A program made the position numbers and the translations under genes. Shown here one piece after another: positions 54,115-63,388 of a DNA stretch of 64,000 nucleotides. Numbering within the stretch: position 1 is the first letter of the stretch; the number at the start of each line of letters is the position of its first letter. The notes beneath the pieces were generated by a model that did no database searches, was not told the DNA's origin, and saw only the letters and a list, made by a program, of their open reading frames with translations. This DNA is from Halobacteriovorax sp. HLS (GTDB lineage: Bacteria > Bdellovibrionota > Bacteriovoracia > Bacteriovoracales > Bacteriovoracaceae), in contig NZ_QOCL01000001.1 of the NCBI RefSeq assembly GCF_004006665.1, positions 496,001 to 560,000 on the forward strand. Direction: 5' to 3'.

Positions 54115-54633
54115 TTATAAGAACACTGGATCAAAGTTAGGAAACTCAATCTTAAGTGGTTTTGTAGCATTATCTCTTCTGCAAAAAACAGATACATCAT
54201 ATAACTGAAAAGAATTTGCTATATATTGAGGGTGCAGCTTTAGTGCCTTCTTAAAGTCATTAACAATGATTTGATCTAAACCAGTACTCTTGGCCTGGGC
54301 AATGAAATCATTTTTTGAAACTCTATCAGAGTTCTTAGAGTAGAATAAAGTTAAGAAGCTTTTCTCACACTTCTTAAGACTAACCTTTTCTGCCGTAGAA
54401 AACCAACTATAGAATTTAGATTCGGGTGTGATCTCAGCATAGAGAGCATCAAAAATGAGAGTAACCTCTAAATACCACGAAGCTCTTTTAAAAACTAAGG
54501 CCTCATCCCATCTATCTCCGCTTGTTGCGCCACCATATAGCTTAAAATCATCAGTCTGGATGAAGTTCTTTCCTGTTAAAGAACAAGAAGATAAGAACAA
54601 AAGAGATAAAAATATAGTAGCTAAATTCTTCAT
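54115..54633 (-). CDS. lipoprotein, function unknown
   Basis: 172 residues from ATG 54633 (AGGAA upstream; a GTG at 54654 is in frame). The signal and lipobox LLFLSSC give a lipidated Cys. The mature part has a FYSWFSTAEKVSLKKCEKSF helix and four or more Cys and no known domain. It follows the hydrolase-like gene by seven bases, so the two are probably co-transcribed. Confidence 0.78.
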   Translation of the reverse strand: MKNLATIFLSLLFLSSCSLTGKNFIQTDDFKLYGGATSGDRWDEALVFKRASWYLEVTLIFDALYAEITPESKFYSWFSTAEKVSLKKCEKSFLTLFYSKNSDRVSKNDFIAQAKSTGLDQIIVNDFKKALKLHPQYIANSFQLYDVSVFCRRDNATKPLKIEFPNFDPVFL

Positions 54634-54640
54634 AAAATTC

Positions 54641-55531
54641 CTAAAAAGTTTCACATACCCAATTATATATATCTAAGTATACCTTGTCCCTAACTTTCTC
54701 ATTAAAGAGGTCATGCCTGGAATGAGAATAGTTCTTTTCACAAGCTAGCTCCTTAGGCATTCCCTTGAGAAATAATGAGCTTTTCTCACAGTTCACAAGG
54801 AAATCATTCTTGCTTAATAACATTAAAACAGGAAAATCTAAATAGTATGAGTAATCTATTAAACTTCTACTTTTACGAATAACTTCTTCGACAAGAGAAA
54901 TCGACATATAGTGATTAACAAGTGGGTCAGAGTTATAGTTCTCGTACCTTTGTTGATCCTTTGTCATTTCTTTTCCATCAATATGGTAGGGGAATCTCAT
55001 TTTTCCAGCATACTTATTAATAGATTTTAAAGCACGATCTTTTAGCTGATGGAGTTCAAGATTTAGAAAAAGCAGTGGATTACTTAAAATAACACCTTTT
55101 ATACGATCCTTAATCCTATCTTCATGAGCTTCAATATATGAAAGAGCAACAAGACCTCCTAGCCCTTGCCCAATGATGGTTTTCTTTAAATGGTAATTAT
55201 CATCATTTTCAATTAAATTATTTAGATCTTCTACGTACTCATCTATATTTTTGATATATGAGCGACTACCTGAACTTAATCCATGTCCTTTAAAGTCCAT
55301 AAAAGTAATATGAATTTTTCCTGAGAATAATTCCCAAAGTCCACTCGCAAGGGGTTCATATCGGCCATGGTGATCACAGATATCATGTAGTATAATAAAG
55401 TGTTGTTCCACTTTTGTCTGAAGCTTAGACTTCCATTCTTTTATATAAATACTCTCGTTACCAGTTGAGGATTCAACAGTATAAGAGTTTATATCTAAAT
55501 GAGCTAGATTCTTACTAGCTTCGGGTAACAT
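54641..55531 (-). CDS. alpha/beta-hydrolase-like protein lacking the nucleophile Ser
   Basis: 296 residues from ATG 55531, overlapping the upstream gene by 17 bases; a TTG at 55570 gives a longer frame. The fold matches monoacylglycerol lipase/lysophospholipase types (HHGRYEPLASGLWE, DFKGHGLSSG). The nucleophile elbow reads G-Q-G-L-G-G (121-126), so the expected Ser123 is Gly. The acid (LLSKNDFLVN) and His (YSHSRHDLF) positions remain. It is probably a pseudo-enzyme or uses another mechanism. Confidence 0.82.
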   Translation of the reverse strand: MLPEASKNLAHLDINSYTVESSTGNESIYIKEWKSKLQTKVEQHFIILHDICDHHGRYEPLASGLWELFSGKIHITFMDFKGHGLSSGSRSYIKNIDEYVEDLNNLIENDDNYHLKKTIIGQGLGGLVALSYIEAHEDRIKDRIKGVILSNPLLFLNLELHQLKDRALKSINKYAGKMRFPYHIDGKEMTKDQQRYENYNSDPLVNHYMSISLVEEVIRKSRSLIDYSYYLDFPVLMLLSKNDFLVNCEKSSLFLKGMPKELACEKNYSHSRHDLFNEKVRDKVYLDIYNWVCETF

Positions 55532-56279
55532 AGCTTTCGATGGACTTCTTTGCTTCACTGCTAAGATCAAGAAAACGTAATGAGAAGCCTTGCCCGCCTT
55601 CGAGGAGTCTTACAATTTCCCCTTTGGCAGTAAATGAATAATCAGAATTGTCAGGGTGAACATTCATAGAAACCTCATCTCCAACCTTTCCAGGAAACTG
55701 AGGAACCAAAATCTGCAACCCACCAATGGAAATATCACGACATACACCTTCAAACAGAAATTGTTCGTCATGAAAGAACATTCTAGCAACGAAAGGTTTT
55801 CTATTATTCTTTCTTCTATTTATTTCATCAATAACTGGAGGAAGAGTATTGAATACGCTTTCATAAATTGGCATATCAGCTAAGAAAATCCACTCATCCA
55901 TTCTTCCTGGAACGAAGAGAAGAGTTTTCTCATTTATTCTCTTTTCATTAAATGCTTGTGATAATTCACTTAGAGAATACGGACCATATTCAACCTCTTC
56001 TGATCCTCTATCAATTCCTACCTTGATTAAGAATATCTTCTCATTCTTTGAAATTGATTCCCAATTCATTTGCGTAGGAGGAAGTTCCTCTTCATCACTT
56101 TCAGAACTTAATAAGTGAGATAATTCTTCAACCTCAAAAAATTTCTTCCAATTATCAAAACCTTTTGTCCATATGTAACTTTCGGAGTCAAGTGTCCCAC
56201 TTTCAAGTAGGTTCGAGAGCTCCTGCTCATCAACTGGACCCACTCTATCCTTGCCTTCTACATAATACCAACTGGTCAT
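55515..56279 (-). CDS. tandem GYF_2 and PilZ domain protein
   Basis: 254 residues with two GYF_2-like repeats (about 1-55 and 75-135; WYYVEGKDRVGPVDEQELS and EYGPYSLSELSQAF), then a PilZ domain (about 150-250). c-di-GMP contacts are intact: R-x3-R in NRRKNNRKPF and D-x-S-x2-G in RDISIGG. It probably responds to c-di-GMP and docks onto proline-rich partners. First gene of the unit with the hydrolase-like and lipoprotein genes. Confidence 0.88.
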   Translation of the reverse strand: MTSWYYVEGKDRVGPVDEQELSNLLESGTLDSESYIWTKGFDNWKKFFEVEELSHLLSSESDEEELPPTQMNWESISKNEKIFLIKVGIDRGSEEVEYGPYSLSELSQAFNEKRINEKTLLFVPGRMDEWIFLADMPIYESVFNTLPPVIDEINRRKNNRKPFVARMFFHDEQFLFEGVCRDISIGGLQILVPQFPGKVGDEVSMNVHPDNSDYSFTAKGEIVRLLEGGQGFSLRFLDLSSEAKKSIESYVTRS

Positions 56280-56443
56280 TTACATCTCCATATCTATTCT
56301 TTTTCTTTCTATTTTAACCTGTTGAAATGTGGACATATACGCTAAAAATTTTCCCTAGTTACCACTAAGCTGTATGTAATCACTCAAGTTTTCCCCCTTA
56401 CTCACCGATTAACTTAAAGTAAAATATTAGTTTTGAGGTTTAT

Positions 56444-57895
56444 ATGCTAAGAAAAATGAATAAGTGGACTTTGTTTCTCGTATCACTACTACTCGTTTCA
56501 TGTGGTGCAGAGCAATTTGGTGTAGGAAAACAAAACTCTCAAATTTCCACAAATCCTATTCAAACTGGCAACACTTCAATTTGCTCTGACTATACTTTGA
56601 TTAGACCACCAGTAGATTTACTTTTTATTTGGGACAATTCAACCTCGACGCGTTTCATCTCAAATAGCACAAAGAATGCACTAAGTAATACCATTAACTA
56701 TATTTCAGATCGATTTGATTATCAGGTTCTCATGGCCCCTTTAATTGGAAGTGGTAACTCAAATACCTATTTCTTTTCAAGATCAGGATTAATGCCAAGT
56801 GGAACAACTGTCGTATCTAAAGATAATGCATCATCAGTAATATCATCATTCCCTTCTGTTTCAGGAAATTCAGAATCAGGGGCAAAGAGAGCAAGAGACC
56901 TACTAAGAACGAATATCTCAAATGGAGTCTTCAGACAGAACGCTTATACTGTCATCATCCTAATGTCTAATGAAGATGATAACTCCTTTGTTAGCGGAAA
57001 TTATGGAGCGACAAACTCTCAAAAAATTTCATATGCAAACGCTATTTCTCACGATCTACTTTGTATAAAAGGAAATTACTCGGGAAGTTCCCTTAGAAAC
57101 TCTCAGTCAATGTATAGCTCTAATTGCTCAGGTGCACCTACTCTAAATTCATCAATGATGAGATTTTTATCTATTGCTCCTTCATATGGTTGCCAATCAT
57201 ATTTTGAGGCCAACAAAGTCTATAGAACAATGTCTCAAAACATAGCTTCCAATCAAGGTTATGTACAAACAGACTATACTGACATTTGTAATGGAAACTA
57301 TGCCAACATCTTTGACCAAGTTAATAGTGTGATAGCTGATCAAGTTGTTAAGCACAAATATAACTATTGGCCTGTTGCAGGGAACGAGGTTGAGCTAGAT
57401 TCAAGTACTATTGTCGTTACCAGAGATAATGGTACGCAAATACCAGAAGGCGGAACTAATGGGTTCAGCTATATTGGAAAAAGAACCAATCAAAATACAA
57501 GATACTATCCATCTGCTGGTGAACCTTATACAGGGCATATGATACAGCTTAGTGGAGATGCAGAAGTAACTTTTCCAAGTTGTTTAAGTGTGACATATCA
57601 AGCCCCTAAAGATTACTATGGCTACTGCCATCTTCCTAGTAAGCCTCTAGAGAGTTCTATAGAAGTTTATATAGATGGAAACCTTTTATCTAATAGTAAA
57701 TGGACTCTTGAGAAAGACGGTGGAGGAAATCCTAAGTATTCTTCTAATAAGAATATTAAAATAAACTCGCCTAGTGATTTCTCTGCAAAGACACCTGGAA
57801 ATTATCAAAGTGGCTACTTTGTTAGGCTAGACTCTGACTCTGTATATAGTAATAGTCAGAGCTGTAATGTTCGATTTAACACCTCAGGAAATTAA
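56444..57895 (+). CDS. lipoprotein with von Willebrand A-like domain
   Basis: 483 residues; lipobox LLLVSC gives Cys at about 20. A VWA-like domain begins at PPVDLLFIWDNSTSTRF, in which D-x-S-x-S forms a MIDAS metal site; NEDDNSFVSG follows later. The C-terminal half (about 300-483) is strand-rich with paired cysteines. Surface adhesin or matrix binding is plausible. GAGG lies six bases before the ATG. It ends two bases from the convergent cNMP gene. Confidence 0.8.
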   Translation: MLRKMNKWTLFLVSLLLVSCGAEQFGVGKQNSQISTNPIQTGNTSICSDYTLIRPPVDLLFIWDNSTSTRFISNSTKNALSNTINYISDRFDYQVLMAPLIGSGNSNTYFFSRSGLMPSGTTVVSKDNASSVISSFPSVSGNSESGAKRARDLLRTNISNGVFRQNAYTVIILMSNEDDNSFVSGNYGATNSQKISYANAISHDLLCIKGNYSGSSLRNSQSMYSSNCSGAPTLNSSMMRFLSIAPSYGCQSYFEANKVYRTMSQNIASNQGYVQTDYTDICNGNYANIFDQVNSVIADQVVKHKYNYWPVAGNEVELDSSTIVVTRDNGTQIPEGGTNGFSYIGKRTNQNTRYYPSAGEPYTGHMIQLSGDAEVTFPSCLSVTYQAPKDYYGYCHLPSKPLESSIEVYIDGNLLSNSKWTLEKDGGGNPKYSSNKNIKINSPSDFSAKTPGNYQSGYFVRLDSDSVYSNSQSCNVRFNTSGN

Positions 57896-57896
57896 A

Positions 57897-58952
57897 TTAA
57901 TGAGATGACTTTGTTTCGTTTACTCTTTTAACAGCATTCATCATGCGAATAGAAGGGTAAACTTTTTTAAGCTTAGAGTAATGAATAACTGAAGTCAGCT
58001 TACCATTATCAACTAAAATATCTTCACAGAATCCACAATTAACAGCGTCCCTAATATCTTCATCAGATACTCTAATATTCTTAGAGGCGAAGTCTTCTAA
58101 AATCGCAGAGATATCCGCTTGCCACTTTTCTTTATCTACTCCCGCCAATGCAAATTGATTAAGGATTGCACCTAGAAGCTTTTCGCATCTAGATGAAATG
58201 ATGATCTTCTTCGAATCTTCAGTAATTCTCTGAGTATTAAAGAAGACAACCATTTGTCTAAACTGATCAATATTTGCAACTCTAATTAGCTTTGGAAAGC
58301 CATCAGGATCATTTGCAAGTTCTACAAAACTATTCTCAACACACATTCTTAAAAATTCTTCAAATTTTACTTCTGCTAAATTGAAAATATCAAACATATA
58401 AAACTTGAGCTTACTTAGATGAATCTCCATTTTAGATTCTTTTAGCTCCGCATGTGTTTTCATAACAAGATAGAACATTGAAAGAAACCTTGTTACATCT
58501 GGAGTATGAAAGAAAACATACTCTCCGACTTTACCATCTGTTCCTCTACCTACAGAGTTAGACTCAAGTTCTTTAACTTTAGCATTTGTCTTTCTTAATC
58601 TATCTGCAAGAGTGTTAATGATTGTTTTAAACCATGGGTTTAATCCCTCCATAGTTTTTCCAAAAGCATTATAAGAAATTTCGATAACCTCTGTCGTTAC
58701 AAGTGCAGCAGCAGAGCAACTTCTTCTTTGGGCCTTCTCATCAAAGTAGCCCATTTCACCAATAACCTCTCCGGCCCTTAGAATTGCGAGATCGACAAAT
58801 CCTCGCCCCTTAGGAATGTAGAGACGAATTTGTCCTTTTTGAATTATAAAGAGAGAGTCAGCATGATCGTTCTGATTAAACAGTTGTTCACCTGGTTTAA
58901 AAACTCTCATTCCTGATTTCTTAGCGACCTGCTTCCCTGCTGTCGTACTCAT
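57897..58952 (-). CDS. cyclic nucleotide-binding-domain protein
   Basis: 351 residues. The N-terminal cNMP-binding beta-roll (about 14-130; GEQLFNQNDHADSLFIIQKG and GEVIGEMGYFDE) has the family order, but the phosphate-binding Arg-Ala pair reads RRSCSAAALV, a weak match. The C-terminal 220 residues are helical, without a recognisable helix-turn-helix, so DNA binding like Crp is not supported. It lies downstream of the thiolase gene by 20 bases. Confidence 0.84.
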   Translation of the reverse strand: MSTTAGKQVAKKSGMRVFKPGEQLFNQNDHADSLFIIQKGQIRLYIPKGRGFVDLAILRAGEVIGEMGYFDEKAQRRSCSAAALVTTEVIEISYNAFGKTMEGLNPWFKTIINTLADRLRKTNAKVKELESNSVGRGTDGKVGEYVFFHTPDVTRFLSMFYLVMKTHAELKESKMEIHLSKLKFYMFDIFNLAEVKFEEFLRMCVENSFVELANDPDGFPKLIRVANIDQFRQMVVFFNTQRITEDSKKIIISSRCEKLLGAILNQFALAGVDKEKWQADISAILEDFASKNIRVSDEDIRDAVNCGFCEDILVDNGKLTSVIHYSKLKKVYPSIRMMNAVKRVNETKSSH

Positions 58953-58972
58953 AAAACTCTCTCTTATAAACT

Positions 58973-60136
58973 TTATATTCTTTCAATAATTAAGCTAAGT
59001 GCTTCTCCACCACCAATACAAATAGCGGCCATTCCATACTTAGATTTTTTTCTTTCCATTGCATTCATTAATGTTACTACAATTCTTGTTCCAGAGCATC
59101 CTATTGGATGACCTAAACTTACACCACCACCAAAGATATTCACTTTAGAATGGTCAAGATTAAACTCTTTAATTGCTGCCATCGTAACTACAGCAAAGGC
59201 TTCATTAATTTCAAAAAGATCGATATCAGTAATATTTAGATTAGCTTTAGCTAGTGATTTTTTCATCGCTTCCGCAGGGGCCGTAGTAAACCAAGTTGGA
59301 TCTTGAGCATGTGACCCCCAAGATACAATTTTAAACTTTGCTTGATCTTTGTACTCTTCTCCGGCCAGTACAACTGCAGCAGCTCCGTCATTAATAGTCG
59401 ATGCATTTGCTGCTGTAATAGTTCCATTCTTATCAAAGGCAGGTCTGAGTGTAGGAATTTTATCGAAGTTTGCCTTCATTGGTCCTTCATCTTCAGAAAC
59501 GGTAGTATCTCCCTTTCTTCCCTTAATTGTGACAGGTACTATTTCTTCTTTAAAAATTCCTTCCTTGATAGAGTTCTGTGCTCTTTTAAAAGATTCAATT
59601 GAAAATGCATCTTGCTCTTCTCTAGTAAAACCAAACTTTGTCACGCATTCTTCTGCACAGTTCCCCATTGGTCTATCAGAATAAACATCCCAAAGACCAT
59701 CCCATTGCATAGAGTCTTTCATTTCAGCTGCACCAAATTTTGACACTCCAGTTCTAGAGTTCATGATTAAGTGCGGAGCTTGTGACATATTTTCCATTCC
59801 ACCCGCAACAACAACTGAATTATCTTCACTCATAATAGACTGAGCGCCCATAATAATCGTCTTAAGTCCTGAGCCGCAAACCTTATTTACTGTTGTGGCC
59901 TGTGCACTTTGAGGAAGTTCTGCAAAAAGAGCGGCCTGCCTTGCTGGCGCCTGTCCAACACCTGCCTGAACAACATTTCCCATGAATACTTCTTCAACTT
60001 TAGAAGCATCAATATTTGCTTTCTGTAAGGCCCCTGAAATTGCAGCGGCTCCAAGTCTTGGTGCCGAAACGCTTGATAATGAACCTAGAAAACTTCCGCT
60101 TGGAGTTCTCGCTCCCGATAGAATATAAACTGACAT
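58973..60136 (-). CDS. acetyl-CoA acetyltransferase (thiolase)
   Basis: 387 residues. The catalytic Cys87 (NKVCGSGLKT), the His in LGHPIGCSGTR and the second Cys in AAICIGGGEAL are present. It condenses or cleaves acetyl-CoA units; direction is not determined by sequence. AAAGGAG precedes the ATG. It fits with three acyl-CoA dehydrogenases and a crotonase in this window. Confidence 0.93.
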   Translation of the reverse strand: MSVYILSGARTPSGSFLGSLSSVSAPRLGAAAISGALQKANIDASKVEEVFMGNVVQAGVGQAPARQAALFAELPQSAQATTVNKVCGSGLKTIIMGAQSIMSEDNSVVVAGGMENMSQAPHLIMNSRTGVSKFGAAEMKDSMQWDGLWDVYSDRPMGNCAEECVTKFGFTREEQDAFSIESFKRAQNSIKEGIFKEEIVPVTIKGRKGDTTVSEDEGPMKANFDKIPTLRPAFDKNGTITAANASTINDGAAAVVLAGEEYKDQAKFKIVSWGSHAQDPTWFTTAPAEAMKKSLAKANLNITDIDLFEINEAFAVVTMAAIKEFNLDHSKVNIFGGGVSLGHPIGCSGTRIVVTLMNAMERKKSKYGMAAICIGGGEALSLIIERI

Positions 60137-60211
60137 ATAGTCTCCTTTAAAATGATAAATTTTAAAGATATTAAAGCATATTGGGCAGAATTAGTAAGGA
60201 CTTACAGCGTC

Positions 60212-60550
60212 TTAACAACATCTCGCAATGCGAAAATTGGTTTCAAAATTAGATTCTTTATCTGCAGGAATTACGAAGGACATTTTTCTTATAAAGTCTT
60301 GCCCATTTATCTCATAGATTGGCTCAAAATCATCAATTCTAAATTGTTTCCATTTACCTGCAATGTAAAAATAGATATCTATATAACCTAGTTTATCAAA
60401 GACCTTCGAGTCTATAGGCCTAGATAGAGAAAGTTCACCTTTGGATAATTCTTTGAATTCAAAACAACACTCATCCCAAGAATCTTCAGGTTCTAATTTC
60501 TGATGAATAATTACTTTTATTCTCTTATTTCCTATTAGTAAGCTTCGCAT
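60212..60550 (-). CDS. conserved hypothetical protein
   Basis: 112 residues, beta-rich, not recognised. The ATG at 60550 lies divergent from the 60617 gene. Phrases such as LGYIDIYFYIAGKWKQFRI and a C-terminal ARCC are visible; a PilZ-like barrel is conceivable but no consensus residues support it. Confidence 0.62.
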   Translation of the reverse strand: MRSLLIGNKRIKVIIHQKLEPEDSWDECCFEFKELSKGELSLSRPIDSKVFDKLGYIDIYFYIAGKWKQFRIDDFEPIYEINGQDFIRKMSFVIPADKESNFETNFRIARCC

Positions 60551-60616
60551 AGATAACTTGCTCCTTTCCTCTATATAGTGTAAATCTCCATTACTAAAGG
60601 TTCAAAGAGGTAATAA

Positions 60617-61057
60617 ATGCTATCGAGAAAAGAACATGATTGTGAAGCAATCGCCCTGCCAGAAGAATGGACAAAGAAAGTTGAAACTCTTCTTAATGAA
60701 GTCTACCAAAGTAACTGTAAAGAGGTTGGAAAAGTCTTTGAAGTTTACGGATCAACATACCCGAGTGAATTTGTTTTCATCACTAGTCTAATAAACCCAG
60801 AAAATGATCGCATTACTCCAGTAACTTATTTTATTTCAAAAGATCTAGATCCATCGACAAAACCAGAAAAAATGCTCGACGATTTAGTTGACTCAATTGG
60901 TGCGTTTTACGATATTTATTTCTCAACCCCTGATTGGAGTGACTTTCAAGCAGAGTGGCTAGAAACTGAGTTTAAAGGACATAAGTTCTTTTACAAAATC
61001 TCTAGAGAGAATGTGGCCCTCCACCTAGCGGCCGACAAACTTTTAAAGCTTCAATAG
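60617..61057 (+). CDS. conserved hypothetical protein
   Basis: 146 residues, soluble, not recognised. A good AGAGGT precedes the ATG, and a bidirectional terminator follows. Aromatic residues cluster at IGAFYDIYFSTPDWSDFQ. No catalytic pattern is seen. Confidence 0.7.
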   Translation: MLSRKEHDCEAIALPEEWTKKVETLLNEVYQSNCKEVGKVFEVYGSTYPSEFVFITSLINPENDRITPVTYFISKDLDPSTKPEKMLDDLVDSIGAFYDIYFSTPDWSDFQAEWLETEFKGHKFFYKISRENVALHLAADKLLKLQ

Positions 61058-61067
61058 TATCAAAAAA

Positions 61068-61093
61068 AAAGGCCTCACATAAGTAAGGCCTTT
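61068..61093. terminator. bidirectional terminator
   Basis: An 8-bp stem (AAAGGCCT and AGGCCTTT), 10-base loop, with an A-tract before and a T-rich stretch after. It lies between the convergent 60617 gene and the histone-like gene and would work in both directions. Confidence 0.82.
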
Positions 61094-61105
61094 ATTATCT
61101 TTTAA

Positions 61106-62098
61106 TTAATCGTCATTGAGATAGCTTTTTCCGCCACCACCTTTTGTAGTTTGGAAAACAACATCTTGATCATCACCCTCTTCGTCATCATTCCCATCAA
61201 AATCAGACTCTTCAGCGTCAATTCCAAGGTCCTTAAGAACACTAAAAAATGTTTTCTCATCTACTAGATCTTCTAAGATTGATTCCAAGTATTTGGCTGG
61301 ATATTTCTCTACAAGTTCCTCAATGAATAACTGAAGCTTTCCTTCTTCAAGGATTGACTCTCTTCTCTTAATATCTTTCCAATTTTTAATATAATGGAAA
61401 CGACAGTAACCTGAAGTAGAAGATGGGTTATCACAATTTCTCTCTAAACATTCATCTGAACCATCTGTGAAGAATTCAATAGATTGAATTGCAGCAAAGA
61501 TATCATTTAAAGAGTGTTCAGAGCTTAGAGCAACGATCTCTTCTGTAAGAGAGTCCTTAGCATCATCTAACTCATCTTGAGAAGGCTTTTTAGACTTCTT
61601 AGTTTTTTCAACTTTCTTTACTTCTTCGATAAGATCTAGTTGTCCATCATTTTCAACAACTGGACTAGCTTCTTTCTTAGAAGCCTTCTTCTTAGAAACT
61701 TTCTTCTCTTCTACTTTCTTAGCAGGAGCTTTTTTTGCAACTTTCTTGGCCGGAGCTTTCTTTGCTACTTTTTTAGCAGGAGCTTTCTTCGCCACTTTTT
61801 TAGCAGGTGCCTTCTTTGCAACTTTCTTAGCAACTTTCTTTGCTGTTTTCTTTGCTGTTTTCTTTGCAACCTTTTTCGCAACCTTTTTCGCAACTTTCTT
61901 AGCGACTTTCTTTGCCGCCTTCTTAGCTACTTTCTTTGCTGCTTTTTTTGCTGGAGCTTTCTTCGCCACTTTTTTAGTAACTTTCTTCGCTGCCTTCTTG
62001 GCCGTCTTCTTAGCAACTTTTTTCTTAGCGGCTTTCTTCGCAGGTGCTTTCTTTGTTACTTTTTTTGCAACTTTCTTTGCCGTCTTTTTCTTGGCCAT
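61106..62098 (-). CDS. histone H1-like Lys/Ala-rich protein with Cys/His zinc-like motif
   Basis: 330 residues from ATG 62098 (GGAGAA upstream); a longer frame to 62167 adds unsupported residues. The first 145 residues are AKK/VAKK/APAKK repeats like eukaryotic H1 tails and bacterial HctB-type proteins, so DNA binding is likely. The C-terminal part is acidic and has a Cys-x4-Cys-x8-Cys-x2-His segment (CLERNC, then GYCRFHY) that could hold zinc. It is probably a nucleoid protein. Repeated lysine codons make the DNA internally repetitive. Confidence 0.87.
   Translation of the reverse strand: MAKKKTAKKVAKKVTKKAPAKKAAKKKVAKKTAKKAAKKVTKKVAKKAPAKKAAKKVAKKAAKKVAKKVAKKVAKKVAKKTAKKTAKKVAKKVAKKAPAKKVAKKAPAKKVAKKAPAKKVAKKAPAKKVEEKKVSKKKASKKEASPVVENDGQLDLIEEVKKVEKTKKSKKPSQDELDDAKDSLTEEIVALSSEHSLNDIFAAIQSIEFFTDGSDECLERNCDNPSSTSGYCRFHYIKNWKDIKRRESILEEGKLQLFIEELVEKYPAKYLESILEDLVDEKTFFSVLKDLGIDAEESDFDGNDDEEGDDQDVVFQTTKGGGGKSYLNDD
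61700..62092 (-). repeat. Lys-Ala codon repeat tract
   Basis: Imperfect tandem units of 12-24 bases coding VAKK, APAKK and AAKK. Both forward frames stay open here only because the repeat lacks stops in antisense. The tract is prone to slippage in length. Confidence 0.75.
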
Positions 62099-62154
62099 AC
62101 CAATGTTCTCCAATATCTTTTTAAACAAATTACTGTCCCAATTTATACAATAGA

Positions 62155-62175
62155 AGCCCTGCAACAAACAGGGCT
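62155..62175 (-). terminator. hairpin after the acyl-CoA dehydrogenase gene
   Basis: A perfect 7-bp stem (AGCCCTG and CAGGGCT) with a 7-base loop, then TTCTATTGT on the minus strand. It separates the acyl-CoA dehydrogenase transcript from the histone-like gene. Confidence 0.65.
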
Positions 62176-62235
62176 AGATTTGAACGAGCTTAAACTATCT
62201 TAATTCGTATCATTATTGCCAATATTCAGCAAGCT

Positions 62236-63375
62236 TTACTGAATTTCTTTGAGCTCATTCGCCGCAATAACAACTCTTTGAATCTCACTAGTCCCTTCAT
62301 AGATTTCTGTAATCTTAGCGTCTCTAAAAAACCTCTCAACTGGATATTCCTTAGTATATCCATTACCTCCACATACTTGGATTGCTTTAGTTGTTATCCA
62401 CATTGCCGATTCTGCTGCAAATAGCTTTGCGTGTGCAGATTGAAGTGAGTATGACTCATTATTGTCTTTACGTCTTGAGGCTTCCCATATGAGAAGTCGC
62501 GAAGCAGCAATTTTAGTACTCATATCAGCCAACATAAATTGAATCGCCTGAAGAGCATGTAGAGGTTTTCCAAACTGAACTCTTTCATTAGAATATTTTA
62601 ACGCGTAATTAAACGCTGCTTGAGATATCCCTAAGGCCTGAGAAGCAATCCCAATACGACCACCATCTAGAGTGTTCATGGCAATTTTAAATCCTTTCTC
62701 ATATTCACCAAGTAGATTTTCCTTAGGCACTCTTACTTTATCTAGAGCAATTTGAGCTGTAGAAGACCCTTTAATACCTAGCTTATCTTCACACTTCATA
62801 ACTTCAAAACCTTTCGAATCAGTTTCAACGATAAAAGCAGATATTCCCTTATAGTTATCAGTCTTAGAAGTTTTAGCAAAAACTACTGCGATATTCGCTT
62901 CTTTACCATTGGTAATAAAGTTCTTAGTTCCAGAGATCTCATAATAGTCTCCTTTATCTTCTGCATATGTTGTTAGAGATCCCGCATCTGTACCTGCATT
63001 GGGCTCAGACAAACAGAAACAACCTATATGTTCTCCACTCGCTAGCTTTGGAAGATATTTCATTTTTTGATCTTCATTTCCAAAATTTAAAATTGGATAG
63101 ACACATAAAGAAGTATGCGCAGAGATTAGAACCCCAGTTGAAGCACATGCTCTAGAAATTTCTTCAACAATAATTGAGTAAGCAGTATAGTCCATACCTG
63201 CTCCACCATATTGCTCAGGAACATAAGAACCTAATAATCCATTTTCTCCAAGTTGCTTAACAATGGACTCCGGAATTTTTTCATTCTTATCAATATCAGC
63301 AGCAAGCGGAGCTACTTCTGAATCAGCAAATTTAGAAACCATATCTCTAATTTCTTGATAATCGCTTAGTAACAT
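62236..63375 (-). CDS. acyl-CoA dehydrogenase, short-chain type
   Basis: 379 residues. [19 protein letters not shown] binds FAD and substrate, and the catalytic Glu is present in [11 protein letters not shown], the pattern of butyryl/short-chain acyl-CoA dehydrogenases. AAGGAG precedes the ATG. It follows the crotonase by 13 bases in one operon, forming consecutive beta-oxidation steps. Confidence 0.94.
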   Translation of the reverse strand: MLLSDYQEIRDMVSKFADSEVAPLAADIDKNEKIPESIVKQLGENGLLGSYVPEQYGGAGMDYTAYSIIVEEISRACASTGVLISAHTSLCVYPILNFGNEDQKMKYLPKLASGEHIGCFCLSEPNAGTDAGSLTTYAEDKGDYYEISGTKNFITNGKEANIAVVFAKTSKTDNYKGISAFIVETDSKGFEVMKCEDKLGIKGSSTAQIALDKVRVPKENLLGEYEKGFKIAMNTLDGGRIGIASQALGISQAAFNYALKYSNERVQFGKPLHALQAIQFMLADMSTKIAASRLLIWEASRRKDNNESYSLQSAHAKLFAAESAMWITTKAIQVCGGNGYTKEYPVERFFRDAKITEIYEGTSEIQRVVIAANELKEIQ

Positions 63376-63388
63376 ATAATCTCCTTAA

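Noticed and set aside
61700-62092. Possible CRISPR-like or tandem DNA repeat array
   Set aside because: Units are irregular, in-frame and code for Lys/Ala; no spacers or constant repeat length.
61640-62203. Long forward-strand open frames across the Lys/Ala tract
   Set aside because: They are the antisense of AAG/GCN repeats, have Phe/Leu/Cys- or Phe/Ala-rich low-complexity translations, and no ribosome-binding site. They are shadows of the histone-like gene.
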